Assembly (NCBI GenBank): GCA_018524725.1
Contig: JAEUWP010000180.1
Span: 124,001 to 188,000 of the forward strand
Direction of reading: 5' to 3'
DNA: 64,000 nt
Source: Podaxis mareebaensis
Taxonomy: Eukaryota > Basidiomycota > Agaricomycetes > Agaricales > Agaricaceae
Shown here: positions 49,701 through 62,300 of the stretch, piece after piece
Layout: every line of letters begins with the position of its first letter
How positions within the stretch are numbered: position 1 is the first letter of the stretch
Notes under the pieces: model-generated
The model's input: the letters and a program-made list of their open reading frames with translations, nothing else
What the model was told of the DNA's origin: nothing
Database searches by the model: none
Made by a program: the position numbers and the translations under genes

Positions 49701-49817
49701 AGACTACTGTCCTTTCGTCTCTTTCCCCCAAGTTCAACCTTTAATATTGTCATCGGAGCTCCATCCTTGCCCGCCCGGTATCCTCTCGTTCAACAGCTTC
49801 AGTCTTTACTGGCCACA
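46702..49817. other. Divergent promoter region, 3.1 kb
   Basis: A long gap between the cyclin start (minus) and the GH23 gene (plus). No gene recognised. 46702-47500 is G/C-rich with several overlapping frames on both strands, which looks like promoter and leader composition. A TATAAATA word lies at 49336-49343 but is 475 bases from the GH23 ATG. The pyrimidine-rich stretch at 49700-49815 is the probable GH23 leader. Confidence 0.5.
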
Positions 49818-51090
49818 ATGAAGTTTCCTACCGCTCTTCTTACCTTGTTCCTTACTCTCATCGTGGCCAATGCCAGCACTCCGCATGACCATTCGCTGGC
49901 TGCCCGCCACTCTCGCATCTCTCGCAGGATGCCGACCCTTGAGAAGAAATCTCCTCAGAGACGTTGTAAAAATCGCAGGAAGCCTGAGGTGACCACAGGC
50001 CGTTATTATTTTCTTCAATATGCATGTTAACAATGAACTCGCAGAACTCTGTAGCACCTTCATCTACCAACAAACATGAGCCTTCCTCTACCAAGGCAGC
50101 CTCTACTCCGAAGACAGATCCTCCTAAGCCCTCTTCCGACGGCAAGGACAGCAATGAGGACAAAGACAACGATAATCATTCAGGGGGAGGCAGTGGCGGC
50201 CGAATCCTCGATGCCTCGGGCAAGTGCGGCTGGAGTAATGCAGTGGGTAAGTCATTCGTTAACTTTTCGTGACCGGAAGTCGTGTTAACCAAAAGGCTAC
50301 AGCCACTACGACAAGGACCAGCGGTCCCAATGGAAGCATTGATTTCCTCAATTGTGGCATCAACGGCGGAGGATGGAACCCTCCATTCATTCACATCAAG
50401 GACGTTGTTGTCAAGTCGTTGTCTGAGGCAATCAAGTCTCCCAGCAGTCCATTCCATGCTTGCGCACCTTACGTCTGGATCTTTAACAAATATGGTGACC
50501 AATACGGCATTCCACCTATCTTCTTGGCTTCGTTCGCTATGCAGGAGAGTTCTTGCAAGCCTGACACTGTCGGTGGAGCCGGAGAACAAGGTCTTATGCA
50601 GATCACCAAGGACAAGTGCGGTGGGGCACCCAATGGTAACTGCCGCGATCCTGTCAGTGCTCTTGCCTCCTTACAACTGCCCTCAATCATCTGATGGTTT
50701 GATCCTGCTATAGGAGTTCAACATTCGCACTGGTGCCAAGTACTTTGCAGATACTTTGGAGAGAAACGGAGGTGATGTGTTGAAGAGTATCGGCCAATAC
50801 AATGGCTGGACCCCTGGCCTCACGGTTGTATGTTCGCTGTTTTGTGGATATGATAAGTGGATTCTGACGAAGTATTGTGTTACTAGGAAAAGGCCACGGC
50901 CGCTCGATGGAGTGGTTGCTGCCGCTGCCAGCAGAACCTTGACTAGTAAGTCCCTTCCCGTGCTCGTCTGAAAACATATATCTCACTCTCTTTCTCTCAT
51001 AGCCTACACCAGTTCCTCAATGGATGGTGCCAGAACATTGATTCCTACAGCACCAAGCTTGGAAAGTACTTCAATCTCGATGTTTGCTAA
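49818..51090 (+). CDS. Secreted lysozyme-like protein with GH23 (SLT) domain
   Basis: A signal peptide (MKFPTALLTLFLTLIVANAS) leads into a basic then Ser/Thr/Lys/Pro-rich linker. The catalytic domain is SLT/GH23-like: FHACAPYVWIFNKYGDQYGI and PPIFLASFAMQESSCKPDTV, with the Glu of QESS as catalytic acid, then GGAGEQGLMQITKDKC (the GLMQI motif of this family), AKYFADTLERNGGD and SIGQYNGW. Introns were placed by frame: one joins KPE to NSVAPSS; one, with acceptor GGCTACAG, joins NAV to ATTTRTSGPNG; another starts GTTGTATG. The last exon (HQFLNGWCQNIDSYSTKLGK, ending LDVC) is 85 nt. Several paired cysteines fit a secreted fold. It may attack bacterial peptidoglycan, but substrate is inferred from family. 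Length about 300. Confidence 0.85.
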
Positions 51091-51541
51091 ACACGGAGGG
51101 AACCGTTACTGGGCTTTAAGCCGAGGACACCATGCCACTCTTTTTTATGCTCCGCTCTTTTACCGACACCATCTGACGTCTCAAGTTATCCATTCTGGTC
51201 GAAGCGCATCTAGCCGCTGCGCCACGGTTCTAATTCCCGGGTATTCTTTTGGATTGCATTGGAATGCCTGTATACCCTTTGAAGCTTATTATCCGTCGCC
51301 CTCGTGCACTTCATAACGTCCATTTTCTCTGGTGCCGATGCCAGAACTATTAGATTCTGCTTGGGAACCTTCGACAGTATTATACATAGTTGAGCTATAA
51401 TTGACTGTTCAAGTACCCAAAATCAGCGCCTGTGCGTAAAGTCCTAGAAAGGATTTATGTGCGTGGGAATGTACCTGAGGATTTTGATTTCGATCGTTAA
51501 GGTCAAGCTGAGGGGAAGGGAAAACATTGCTACTCGCGACC
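51091..51541. other. Intergenic region between GH23 and PP5 genes
   Basis: Contains the GH23 3' UTR, a tRNA-like 5' half on the minus strand (listed separately), and the PP5 promoter and leader. No protein gene. Confidence 0.5.
51195..51233 (-). other. tRNA 5'-half-like sequence (D-arm and A box only)
   Basis: Reading the minus strand, ACCGTGGCGCAGCGGCTAGA followed by TGCGC gives a perfect D stem (GCGC/GCGC) with a D loop AGCGGCTAGAT and an A-box match (TGGCGCAGCGG). No matching acceptor stem, anticodon arm or B box (GGTTCGANNCC) follows. It therefore looks like a tRNA fragment or pseudo-tRNA, perhaps a tRNA-derived insertion, not a working tRNA. Confidence 0.4.
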
Positions 51542-53969
51542 ATGTCCGAGTCGTCCTCGAACACGTCTTCACCTGCTTTGACAGCTTCTACCCCACCATC
51601 ATCAGTTCCGTCGCCGCTAATGCAGAATCTCACCCTCACTGATCTTGTGCCAGTATCCGACGAAGATAAGGCGGAGGCCGTACGAATAAAGGCGGAGGCA
51701 AATAAGGCTTTCACCAGTATGCGGCTCTCTTCGTTTGATTAGTACCTGATCCTGAGATCATCTAAACTCCTAGGTAACGATTTTGCTCTTGCAGCAAAAC
51801 TCTATTCCAATGCTCTTGAGAAGAATCCTAATGAGCCTACGCTATGGTGTAACCGGGCGTATGCGAGGATGAAACTTGAGGAATTTGGATACGCTTTGAA
51901 TGACGCAAGTGCGGTAAATCAGCTATATTGTTCCTTTTTGATTCTCAAACGAGCTTTCTACCTAGCTCAAGCTGTTAAGCTCGATCCTCGTTATGTGAAA
52001 GCGTATTATCGGTGAGTGCTTTAGACACTGTTTGTTAGTTATCTACTCATGATTGGTTTCCAAGCGTAGTCGGGCCACATGTTATCTCCAGACGCTGAAG
52101 CCCCAGCTCGCAGTCGCAGATTTTAAGAAGATCCTTGTGATTGAGCCCAAGAACGAGACTGTGCGGCAACAAATGGTTTCGACACAGAAGCTGATACGGA
52201 AAATCGAGTTTGAGAAGGTCTTCGCCTTATTAATGTCGGTTGGATGAGTGCTGACTGGTGCCACTGGCAGGCCATCGAGATGGAGGAAGAGAAGGATGCT
52301 GTGACAAGATGTTTAGAAATCATTGCGGAAGGTTCGGTTGGTTGACTTGGTTTAAGCCAGATACCTAACTCTTCTTCATAGGGGGATGCGATTTGGACAA
52401 AACATACACCGGACCTAAACTTTTGTACGAGGACGGAAAATACGGGATCACCTTAGAGTTCATCCGTCAAATGATCCAGTGGTTCAAGGACGGGAAAACG
52501 CTGCCCAAACGCTACGTCTGGGAAATTGCCCTAGGCGCCCATAGAGCGTTCGCCTCTGAAGAGAGCCTGGTTGAGGTCCCCATTAACGACGGTGTGACTG
52601 TAGATGTTATCGGGGATGTCCATGGTATTATTACACCTCGCTTCCTGAAGGAGTTGCACGACTAACATTTTTCTAGGGCAATTCTACGATGTGCTGCATT
52701 TATTCTCGCTCACAGGAGAACCCAATGAGAAACACTATTTGCTCATGAACGGTGACCTCGTTGATCGAGGTTCGTGGTCTATGGAAGTAATTTTGACTGC
52801 ATTTGCATTCAAGTGTATGTGGTATATTTGGAGTATGCCTAACTACGTTTACTGACCTTTGCGTAGGGCTATATCCGAAGTACATGTTCATCAATCGTGG
52901 CAATCACGAAGCAAAGGAAATGAATCGGACGTATGGCTTCGAAGGCGAGGCAAAACACAAGCATGGTGAACAGAGTTACAAGGTAAGTACCGAAAGTCTT
53001 AATATGGTCCGGCTTCAGGGCTAAGGGATTCACAGTTATTTGCGCATATTTTCACAGAACGTTCGTCTATCACACCTTGCCTGTGTTTCTTTTTACTCAT
53101 TCTCTGATAGTTCCTCTGGCGACGTTGATCAGCGCTACGAAGCCCCCAACAGCGAAGGAGGGCGCAGGTGCTATTCTTTCGCCTGATGGATTCAAGCGAT
53201 ACTTCGTCGTTCATGGTGGTCTATTCAGCAAGGATGAGGTGACGTTGGATGATATTCGCCAGATTCCTCGTGTTGGCCGACAGCCTGGTACAGAAGGAAT
53301 CATGTGTAAGTTTACGTGACTATTCTTTTGCTTGCTGGTATTGATTTACTATCGTAGGCGAGGTAATTGCTTCACTCTATTTTAGGTCCCAACCCTCCTA
53401 ATCTCCGAGCAGCTTCTATGGACTGATCCACAAGACACACCTGGACGGGGACCAAGCAAACGGGTGAGTGGAGTGCTGTCTTCCATACCCATGTTCTGAT
53501 TGGTGAGGTCACATAGGGTGTTGGTATCTCATTTGGGCCCGATGTTACAAAACGATGGTGTACCTTGAACAAGGTTTCTGGTATCATTAGAAGTCATGAG
53601 GTCCGCCAAGGTATGCCATCCAACAGGCTTACAGTTGACGATCTTCTCATAGTCAAATAGATGGCTACCAGATAGAGCACGATGGACTCTGTACTACGGT
53701 AAGTTACGCTCGTCTCCATATATATATATGATGGTTGACGGTGTCAAAGGTCTTCTCTGCCCCAAATTACGTCGACCAGGCTGGAAACAAGGGCGCATTT
53801 GTACGTGTAATCGGTTTGGTTCTGTGCTCATCAGAACTAATTATTTTTACAGATCCGTATCGATTCTGCAGGAAGTCGAGAGTACTTCCAGTTTGACGCC
53901 AAGCCACATCCTCCAATCAAGCCCATGGCCTACGTCCAAGGTGGTCTTGGTAGCTTGATGATGATGTGA
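51542..53969 (+). CDS. PPT1: Serine/threonine protein phosphatase 5 with TPR repeats
   Basis: PP5 (yeast Ppt1) dephosphorylates Hsp90 co-chaperone clients and binds Hsp90 through its TPRs. The ATG at 51542 starts [20 protein letters not shown]. The TPR region ([68 protein letters not shown]) has three motifs. The phosphatase core has [84 protein letters not shown] and [17 protein letters not shown]. Metal-binding and catalytic residues (DVH, GDLVDRG, RGNHE) are all intact. The end [15 protein letters not shown] resembles the autoinhibitory C-terminal segment. At least nine introns were removed by frame. About 530 residues. Confidence 0.93.
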
Positions 53970-54230
53970 ATATGCCGCCCCGAGTTTTATTTCGTTGTAT
54001 CTAGGGTGTCGATTGTTTGTAGTTGGTCTTTGCTGTGCATTTGTACATCCATAGTCACAAGCACCTCATCTCATGGGATCTCTGGCATTCCTGATTAGCT
54101 TGTAGATACCGTGTGAAATACGAGCTCACGTAACTTGTTCACCCACCGTCTGCACAACGTTCTCCGCTGAGGTTCTTAATCACCTGTGCCCAAGTGCTCT
54201 TGTAAACACTGTCGCAATTAATCCATCGTC

Positions 54231-57082
54231 ATGGACAAAACCAAGTCGAAACTAGCAGCGTTTTTTGATGACGACGAAGACTCTTCCTTCCCAGTGCGAC
54301 GGACAGAGTTATTTCCCTCTCCGATCATGCTCACCAATTGCTCCCCATTCAATTAGCAAAAGCCCGTTGACGAGGCTAAACTTTCACAGTATACGTCGGG
54401 AACTGTGCGCAAATCGCGACGAGAAAAGGAACAGGAGGCTGCTGAAGCCAAGAAGCGGGAGGAAGAGGCTCAGGCAGCGCAGGCCTATGCCGAATTTTTG
54501 GACGCTTTCCAGGGAGACAGTGCTGCACGGAGGAAGGGATCGGCATTTGTGAAGGCCGGCTCGGATGGGACGGAGTATAACCCCGTGAAGGTTAGAGAGG
54601 GGAGTTCATCGTCTGCGAGGGTTATGAGCATGGACAGGGTGAGGTTGCATTTTCGTTCTAATTTTTAACTCCAACCTGATAAATGGATAGTCAATGTCGC
54701 CTCCACCGAGTGCACCAAAGCCCAAAGGAAAGAGGGCTATGGATGCATTCTTGGAAGAGATTAAGAGGTGAGGGAATTTCGGTGCATATATGCGGCTCAA
54801 ACTCACGATGACTTCAGAGAACAAGCAGAACGAGAGGCCAAATATGCAAAGCAATGTGCGTTGCACGCTTATATTTTGAAACCGCCTCATGTTAAAGACT
54901 CCTATAGCCCAGAGCCATGGTCGTTCCATAACCGCGCTGGCAGGTGAGATAGATATCTGTGATACTTTTTAAACTCCCTCAATTTCATTGTGTTTTAGCT
55001 TATGAGGGTCAAAGTGGAAGCAAGGACCGCGGAGACCCACAAGTAAGTGCCCACGTATCATCATTTCCCTTTGAAGTCATCCTCTTACCCTCTTACAGAC
55101 TTCGAACGTGTTCGTCGCCAACCTGCCTCCTCATGTTACGGAAGAAACATTAGGCAACTTCTTCGCCCGAGTAGGGCCCGTGGGCTCCGTAAGAAGAACA
55201 TTGTATCTTGTCTTGACCCTCAACTCATGGATATCAGGTCAAAATCATGTGGCCAAGAGCCGATAATACTGTTGGACCAGGAGCTGATATGACTGCCTCG
55301 CGGAGAAGCAAAGCTGGTTTGAGCGGTTTCGTCTCATTCATGAAACGACGTGATGCTGAGGAAGCGTTGCGGGAGTTCGACGGATATGATTGGGGAGGTT
55401 CCGTTCTAAGGGTTGGGTGGAGTAAGGCAGTCCCACTTGCGGCGAAACCAAAATATGGTATGTGTTGGTGTGAGCTCTATTCTTGGCCTTAAACTCAGTT
55501 TTTGTAGTCGCACCATCCTATTATCGAGATCGTGAGAGAAGTCGAAGCCGAAGTCGTTCTCGCGATCGTCGGCGGTCTCGTTCACGGGATAAACACCACC
55601 GAGGTTCGCACCGTTCTCGTAGTCGTTCCTACGAGAGAGATAGAGATAGGACTCGGTCTCGATCTCGTCGTAGGTCTCGTAGCCGTTCCCGTCGATATTA
55701 TTCTTCTCGCAGTCGATCTCCGCGCAGACGGTATTCGCGAAGTCCACTTAGCCGAGCGCATACAGAGGAAGAGGAAGCGGTTACTGATACTTTCATTCGG
55801 GCGGTTGCCGCAGAAGTTAAGGGGCAAGATTCGAAATACGAAGAGGCACTTCGGGAGCGCGAGCGCAACAACCCGAAATATGCGTTCTTGAATCACAAGA
55901 ACGTCAGTCGTCCCTTTCATGGTCACCTATCAGATCGCTGAAAATTCTATAGCATCGCCGACACGCATTTTATCGAGGGTTGATCGAGTCGGACCGTCCT
56001 CTGAAACCGGAATTTGACGACGAGGTAAGCATGTTCGATGAATTGTTCCATAGTGAAGTTAACGACACGTGCAGGGATACAACTCTATCTATTCAACTGA
56101 TTCCGCCGAGGAATCTGAACGAGAGAGGGGTCGCAAGAACAAACTAGGGAAGCTCGCGAGGAAGCGGTTTGAGGCAATGCTCCGTGGGATGTCTGGCAAA
56201 CGTGGCGAAATCGCAAGGTGCATGGCGTTCAGTCTTGAACACGCAGAAGCAGCGCACGAAGTAGGGCGTATACAATCAATTCTATTTGTTCTTCCCTGAC
56301 CCACAATCTATTAGGTCGCTGATATCATCGTCGCCTCACTACTAGTAGACGGAACTGCGGTTCCACGAAAAGTTGCCCGATTGCATCTCATCTGCGATAT
56401 CCTCCACAATTCAGCGGCTCCTGTTCCGAGTGCTTGGAAATTTAGGCAGGAGTTCCAGTCGCGATTAGGCATTGCGTTTGACCACCTCGCAAACATTTAC
56501 CACTCCTTCCCTGGCCGTATGACGGCGGAGACGTTTAAGAAACAGATCCTTGGGGTAGTCGAAGTGTGGGAGGATTGGATAGTCTTCCCACCGGAGTTCA
56601 CGACTGAACTTCGCCAACGCCTCGAGGGTGCGGCCATTCCCCTTGAAACCAAAGTAGAAGAGAAAGGGGAAAAGGCCGAAGAACAAAGGGTCTCATTCGC
56701 TTCTCGGTTTAAGCAGAGTTCTTTCAAGCTTGCCACCGATGCGCCATCCATTGAGGGGGAGGCGATGGATGTTGAGACTGACCTTGACGGAAAGCCTGTT
56801 GACGACGTCAATGGTGAACCTGTTGATGATGTTGATGGGGAGCCTGTCAATGATGTTGATGGAGAGCCTGTTGATGATGTTGACGGAGAGCCTGTCAATG
56901 ACCTTGACGGTGAACCCTCGGGTGACGTGGATAGGGGACCAGTACCCAACGATCTGGACGGTGAGCCGGTGGATGACATTGACGGAGAGCCAGTGGGTGA
57001 TATTGACGGCATGCCTGTGGATGATTGTGACGGCGAGTCAGTAGATGATGTGGATGGCGTTCCTATTGAGGATGCCATGTAG
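54231..57082 (+). CDS. U2-snRNP-associated SURP-motif protein SR140 (U2SURP)
   Basis: SR140 is a U2 snRNP-linked splicing factor. The start gives MDKTKSKLAAFFDDDEDSSF. Order: a Lys/Glu-rich coiled-coil-like region; an RRM with RNP motifs (NVFVANLPPHVTEETLGNFF and GLSGFVSFMKRRDAEEALRE); and an RS-rich stretch (SRSRSRSRDRRRSRSRDK). The SURP module follows (RAVAAEVKGQDSKYEEALRE, RERNNPKYAFLNHKN), then the CID-like helical region (RFEAMLRGMSGKRGEIARCM, VARLHLICDILHNSAAPVPS, FGVVEVWEDWIVFP area). The protein ends in a tail of about a dozen DGEPVxD-type eight-residue repeats encoded by a 24-bp minisatellite (about 56785-57075). The same order of domains and a DGxPxDD tail occur in animal SR140. Six or more introns. 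The stop is 123 bases from the convergent vigilin stop. Confidence 0.93.
56785..57075 (+). repeat. 24-bp minisatellite encoding DGEPVDDV-type repeats
   Basis: Tandem 24-base units (pattern GATG-x-TGATGG-x-GAGCCTGT, imperfect) encode eight-residue repeats DGEPVDDV, DGEPVNDV and so on at the C terminus of SR140. Units drift towards the 3' end (DRGPVPND, DGMPVDDC, DGESVDDV, DGVPIEDA). Reading frame is kept throughout, so copy number can change without breaking the protein. Confidence 0.9.
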
Positions 57083-57204
57083 AGAGTTTAGCAATATTAT
57101 CATTAAGTGTTGTACTTCGTAATTCATAAATCTGCGCATATGTTGAGACGTGTACAGCTAGCTATCCTACAGCGTTATAACTGAAATGTAAGGTATGCCC
57201 AGTT

Positions 57205-60200
57205 TTAATTGCGGCGCGGACGACCACCAGGCGTGGAGGCCAACTTGACAATCGCAGTTTTAGCCGCTTCAATATCAGACTCGGAACCTGGAGGATTTTA
57301 ATGAGTGTTTTTGAAAATTTGAATATTAGGGGCATACCGATAATTGTGATAGTAGTGTCCTCCCTGCTAACAGTAATGTCAGCTCCAGTCTCCTGCCTGA
57401 GACGGGCCACATTGGCACCCTTGGAACCAACGATCCTGGGAAAGGAGGTCCTATCGGGCAATGTGAGATAGCCAACATGGGTCATCTGTTCAGCATGCTG
57501 AATAGCTTCAGCGATGAGATTCTGAGCCTTTTCAAGAGCGTCTTGATCACGGGCCTTAAGAGTCCAGACGGACTCGCCCTCCTCAGCGTCCTGATAATTG
57601 GCCTCAACGACCCATTGGATTTCAGGGGTGGCTTCGTCGTCCGCCTCGTCGATACGAGCAGATGGGACAGCCGTGGAGCTAGGACCAGTGGGGACGGCAG
57701 ACTTGGTCGGTTGAGCAGACTGTTCGACCTGAACGCCGATAGAGCGGAGAGTGCGATAGAAAGCGCCCTGTTGGGAGATAGCATGGTGGTACTTCAATGG
57801 CACATTGACAGTTCCAATGACGCTATCCGGTGTGGGCGGCTTGATCTGGCGCTGTTCTTCTTGTAAGCACATAGTACCCGTTCGCTTGAGGGAAATCGTA
57901 CCTTCAGTTCCGTGATAGCGGCCTCGCAAGCAGACCGAGAACCAGAAACCTTGACGATGTCGGCAGAATCAACTTCAGCGAAGTCTTCAGCATTCTCCGC
58001 CTCGCCAACCTGAACATAGGAACGAGAGCCAGGGAATTGAACCTGTGCCCCAGTCTTGTTCTGCAATTCGTTAAGGTGCTGGCCGCCACGACCGATTAGA
58101 ATGCGGTGTTGAGAGGCAGGAACCTCTACTGCGAGGACGACGCGATCACGGAGAGCTGCGACGGCCTTCTCCAGTTCGTCCTTGATCTTGTTGACGACCT
58201 TGGGCTCGCCGCGAATGCGAACTTCATCAGAGGGTTCTCCTTGACGAGGGCTGTATCGAACGCAGAACGTGGTCAGCCGCGTATCGTGAATAAAGAGAAA
58301 GAAATTCTCACAATCGAACAAGACCAGCCTGTGCCTTGGAGTCAGTTGGGCCACCACAACGTGTGATGAGCTCCCTGAGACCTTGACCACCAGCACCGAT
58401 CAAGTTGCGATGGTACTTGTTCTCAATGGTCAAAGTGATCGTAGTTTCCTCCCCGACCGAGTTGGCAATCTCGAGTATAGCAGCCTTGGCGTCGTTGATC
58501 GCAGTCTTGGTGCCGCGAAGGGTGACATTAGTGATGTTGCCATCGCCTGAAGACTTATCGATATCAACAATAGCGCCAGTGAGGTCTTTGATTTCGTTAA
58601 TTTGAGCCCCTCCCTTGCCAAGGATACGAGCGACCGAACGACTGGGAACCGTGAAGTTGATAACGTTGTTAGACTCTTTCTCGACTTCGAGAGCCTCAAG
58701 AAGTTCAGCCTTGGCATTAGCAACACCCTTTTTGCCACCTTTGATGAGGACCTCATCAGGCTTGAGTGGCTCACGGGTCCTGCCTTCGGCATCAGCATTT
58801 TGACGAGGGAAGGTGATCTTGACGGCGTATTTCTCCTCCAGACGAATAGCATACTTGCCACTCTGGCCAATGAGGGAGGCATGGTATTCGTTGGGAATCT
58901 TGAGGACCTCAGAAGTCTCGTCGGCCTGTAAAGACGGAGTTATAATCCCTTTTCGTACTCCAAATCATGAATATGACGTACAAGACGTTCAACCTGAGCC
59001 TGAATGCGCTTCTTAGCCTCCTCAACGTTCTCCTTACGACCAGTAATCTTGACCCTGGACTTTTGTGTGGTGGCTTTCTTCTTTTTCCCGCCGCTTTCTT
59101 TCTCCTCTTCGTCGTTGACATCGACCTTGACACCGAGCTGATCCCTAAGCCTATTAATACCAGCGCCGTGAGCACCGACAACGCGGCCGACGTATTCACG
59201 GTCAATCTCGAACTCAGTCGACTATATGGGAGGAAGGTTTGAGGAACAGGTAAGTTTACTCTAAAACGAGGACTCACATAGCTGTTGACAATCTCGTCGT
59301 TCTCCGCATCCTTAACGATTTGAAGGATCTCTTTGACGGCCCGATCGACGTCGGCACTGACGCCACGAATAAAAATGGTATCTTCAGTAGCATTTTCACC
59401 AGCCTCATAGCCGAATTTGACAACAAGAGTCTTGTCTTCGCCAATGATCCTGTATGAAAGTTAAGATAGTGATTCCAGGAAGCGGTAACATGTACACTTA
59501 CGCATTAAGCGTCGTGCCGTTCTGACCGATGATAACCTCATGCCAACGCTTATCAACCGTGATAGTCTCGCTCTTGACATCAGCAGCATCTTTGGCAAAC
59601 TTAAGCAATTCTTTCTCAACTTCATCAAGGTGGCGTTTCTTGTCATCAGGAGACGGAGAAGCATTGGGGGAGAACGGATCATAGACAAGCAAGACGGATG
59701 AAGACTCTTCGGATTCCTGAGGGAAGAAAACCTGGACGTTGTGTGCTTCGTGGAATTGCTTGATCCTAAAGATAAGAATCTGGATTTAACATGATACAAT
59801 AAGAGGAAGAATGGAAGCATACCTCTTGGCGTTTTTGCCAGTAATGATGCGATGCAAGAGCCAGTCGATCGTAACATCCTTGGTTGCACCATAGAGTTTA
59901 CCAATCGCCTCAGAGACCTGGCGGACGGCAGAATCTACAACGGGCTTATCACCAACGAGGTCGATAGTGTACGAAGTCTTGTCCGGGGTGACGGTAGGGA
60001 GGAAAGCGGTAACACCGGGATTCTTTTCCTTCAAGGTTTGGTCGTAAGAAATGTACCTGAAGAAGGTAGCCAGGTTGCGGGAGATCGCAGCGGGGCCTGG
60101 GATAGGGAACTCGTGAATGTACTTGGAATTCGCGTGCTGCATGACCGCCGTAAGACCGTTGGAAAGATCAGTGCTTTGACCCCAGATGGTAATCTCATCG

Positions 60201-61462
60201 CTGGGATCGTCAGAACTGGGAACAATCACAGAGCACTTGCTCTCAGCCATGATCTGTTGAACGGCATCACCGACAAGCAAGCGATGTTGGCGCTTGGGCA
60301 AGGGAAGCTTGAGAGGGGTGATGCTGGTCTTGAGAGATTCAATGGTGCTCTTTATCATTTCAACCAAACGAACTACGCCTTCCCTGTCGCCGCTGGCGGT
60401 GATCTCCCGGTTAGAAGCATTGAGGGAGAGTGTGACGCCGGCCTCTAGGGCATTCGACAAGAAAAAGCCCTTGCGAGCATCGATGAAAGGCAGGATATTG
60501 GCGGGAATGTCGCGAATGCGTTGGGTAGCCGTGGAGATCCTGGAAGAGATAATCTGGTTGAGAAGCGACTGGGCTTCATAAGCAAGAGGCTGGGGGCCGG
60601 TAAGAATGACGGGAACAGTGGGCTCCTCTTCATCCTCATCCAATGCTGGAGTGGCCTTGCCCGAGTTAGTGGCGCTGATTTGACCGTTGCCGTTCACCGC
60701 TTCCTTCTTGGGGATATCAACCCTGACAGTCGTTTGATCACGAATTTGCTTCAGGGTGGCACCTAAAGGGAAGATGTTAGGGGACAAACACATGAAGCGT
60801 GCTGGGTTAGACGAACCGCGGGGACCAATGATCGCACCAATAGTAGAAGCGGGGGCGTTGATAACCAAAGTGATCTACGGCACCAAAGCTCAGTGAGCGA
60901 ATAGAAAGCACAAAAATGAATTACATACAACCGGACTCAACAAAGCGACAAGACTCCGTTTGGCCTTTTCAAGATCCTTTTCGGATTCCGCCTTGAGGTA
61001 AAATGTGGTCTGACGTGTCTTTTGGTTCGGGGAAGCCTCCAATTTGACCTTATACTTGGTGGCCACTTGCTTCATGACCTCACCAAGAGTTACCGGTTTG
61101 CCATCCTTGCCTGCAGGCGGAAGGTCGATAGCCGAGAGGGTGATAGAGTCGGCGAAGACAGGTAGCTTTGCGACTGCGGCCTTGATACGAGGTCCACCCC
61201 AAGCGGAAGCAACAGGGGCAGTGGGAGCCGAGGCAGAAGGGGCAAGGGAGGGGAAGGCGGTTTCCGACTGGGTATCCAACTCGACAGCCGTGGTGGATTT
61301 GACCTTGGACTTCGTGGAAGTAGCTTCACCGAAGGAGGGGAATGGATCGGGAGCTCCTTCAAGTACGTGCCTCTTCTGTATAAGTGTCAATAGACTTTTT
61401 GCAAAAAAAGCAGGATACATAACACACTTGAAGGTCGGCAGCAGTCAGAGTCGGAGTAGCCA
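57205..61462 (-). CDS. Vigilin/Scp160-type multi-KH RNA-binding protein
   Basis: Vigilins carry many KH domains and bind mRNA on ER-associated ribosomes. The start at 61462 gives MATPTLTAADLQ, then an intron and KRHVLEGAPDPFPSFGEATS. I count about a dozen KH units. Clear ones contain GxxG loops: TIGAIIGPRG, RIITGKNAKR, HEVIIGQNGTTLN, RVVGAHGAGINRLRD and SLIGQSGKYAIRLEEKY. RILGKGGAQINEIKD, HRNLIGAGGQGLRELI, RILIGRGGQHLNELQNKTGA and PRIVGSKGANVARLRQETGA follow. Others are degenerate (VGDAVQQIMAESKC, SQQGAFYRTLRSIG). Short introns interrupt roughly every two KH units. The C terminus ends AIVKLASTPGGRPRRN at 57205. About 1,270 residues. Confidence 0.92.
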
Positions 61463-62300
61463 TGTTGTTCGTGGAACGTTAGCCGGAGAGGGTTGACCTT
61501 TGACGGTATATACCAGAGCGACGAAATCCGAGAAAATCAGACCTCGTCACAGAAAAGCAGAGAATGTGGTGGTGGTTACAAGAATGGGCCTTGGCGGAGC
61601 CCATGTTTTCAGGTCAAACCCGTGGGACTTTCCGGTTTATTGACGTGGCAAAGGAAATGTGTTCCCATCACTTGACATTCTAGACTCTGCAGCCTGAGCG
61701 CAGTTGTACGTTCAGGATGTTTACAAGGTAGAGAGAATCACAGTGTTGCTTGGTGCAAATTTGTACGAATGATCGTATTACCTCTGTGCCTGATCCACAA
61801 TCGCGGCTTCCAGCTGTTAACAATTAGTTTCGGCTTCTTCCAACACCACAGTAGCTTGTCAAAGTGAGAAGCCGACGCATACCAGAAATTCGTAATTATA
61901 TTCAGAGTACTCAAGGAGAATGTGGTACGTTGCATTCCAAGATTTCTCCGACATCACAGGTTTCCTGCAGAAGTTAGAACACTGAGTTTTGCTTTGGTGT
62001 GGAAACCATCATTGAATTTCTGGGCATGCATATATATGAATGATGAACAAAACGAGCGCAAGGGGGGAGATTTGTTCTAGTCCTGAAGCGACAAGCCGAG
62101 ACCGAAATGGATCAATTAACGGGAAGTATGGTCGTCACGTGGAATCTATTTCTGTCCTGCATCTTTAGCCGCTCCGTCTGGGTCTAGCGACGACGTGGAG
62201 GTTCGATAAACCGACTTAAAGTCCCTGGACCACATTTCTCCGCCCAAGCTCACGGACTGCCCCGCAGACCCCACATCTTGTCCTTTGGCTCCCTCCGCCC
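61463..62300. other. Divergent promoter region between vigilin and ERO1 genes
   Basis: The only candidate frame is a short open stretch at 61738-61935 (minus) with no domain. Both genes probably take their promoters from here; no strong element is seen except pyrimidine-rich words before the ERO1 ATG. Confidence 0.5.

Noticed and set aside
59852..60448. 198-codon open frame on the plus strand inside the vigilin gene
   Set aside because: It runs antisense to well-supported KH-domain exons and has no domain of its own; it reflects composition of the coding strand.
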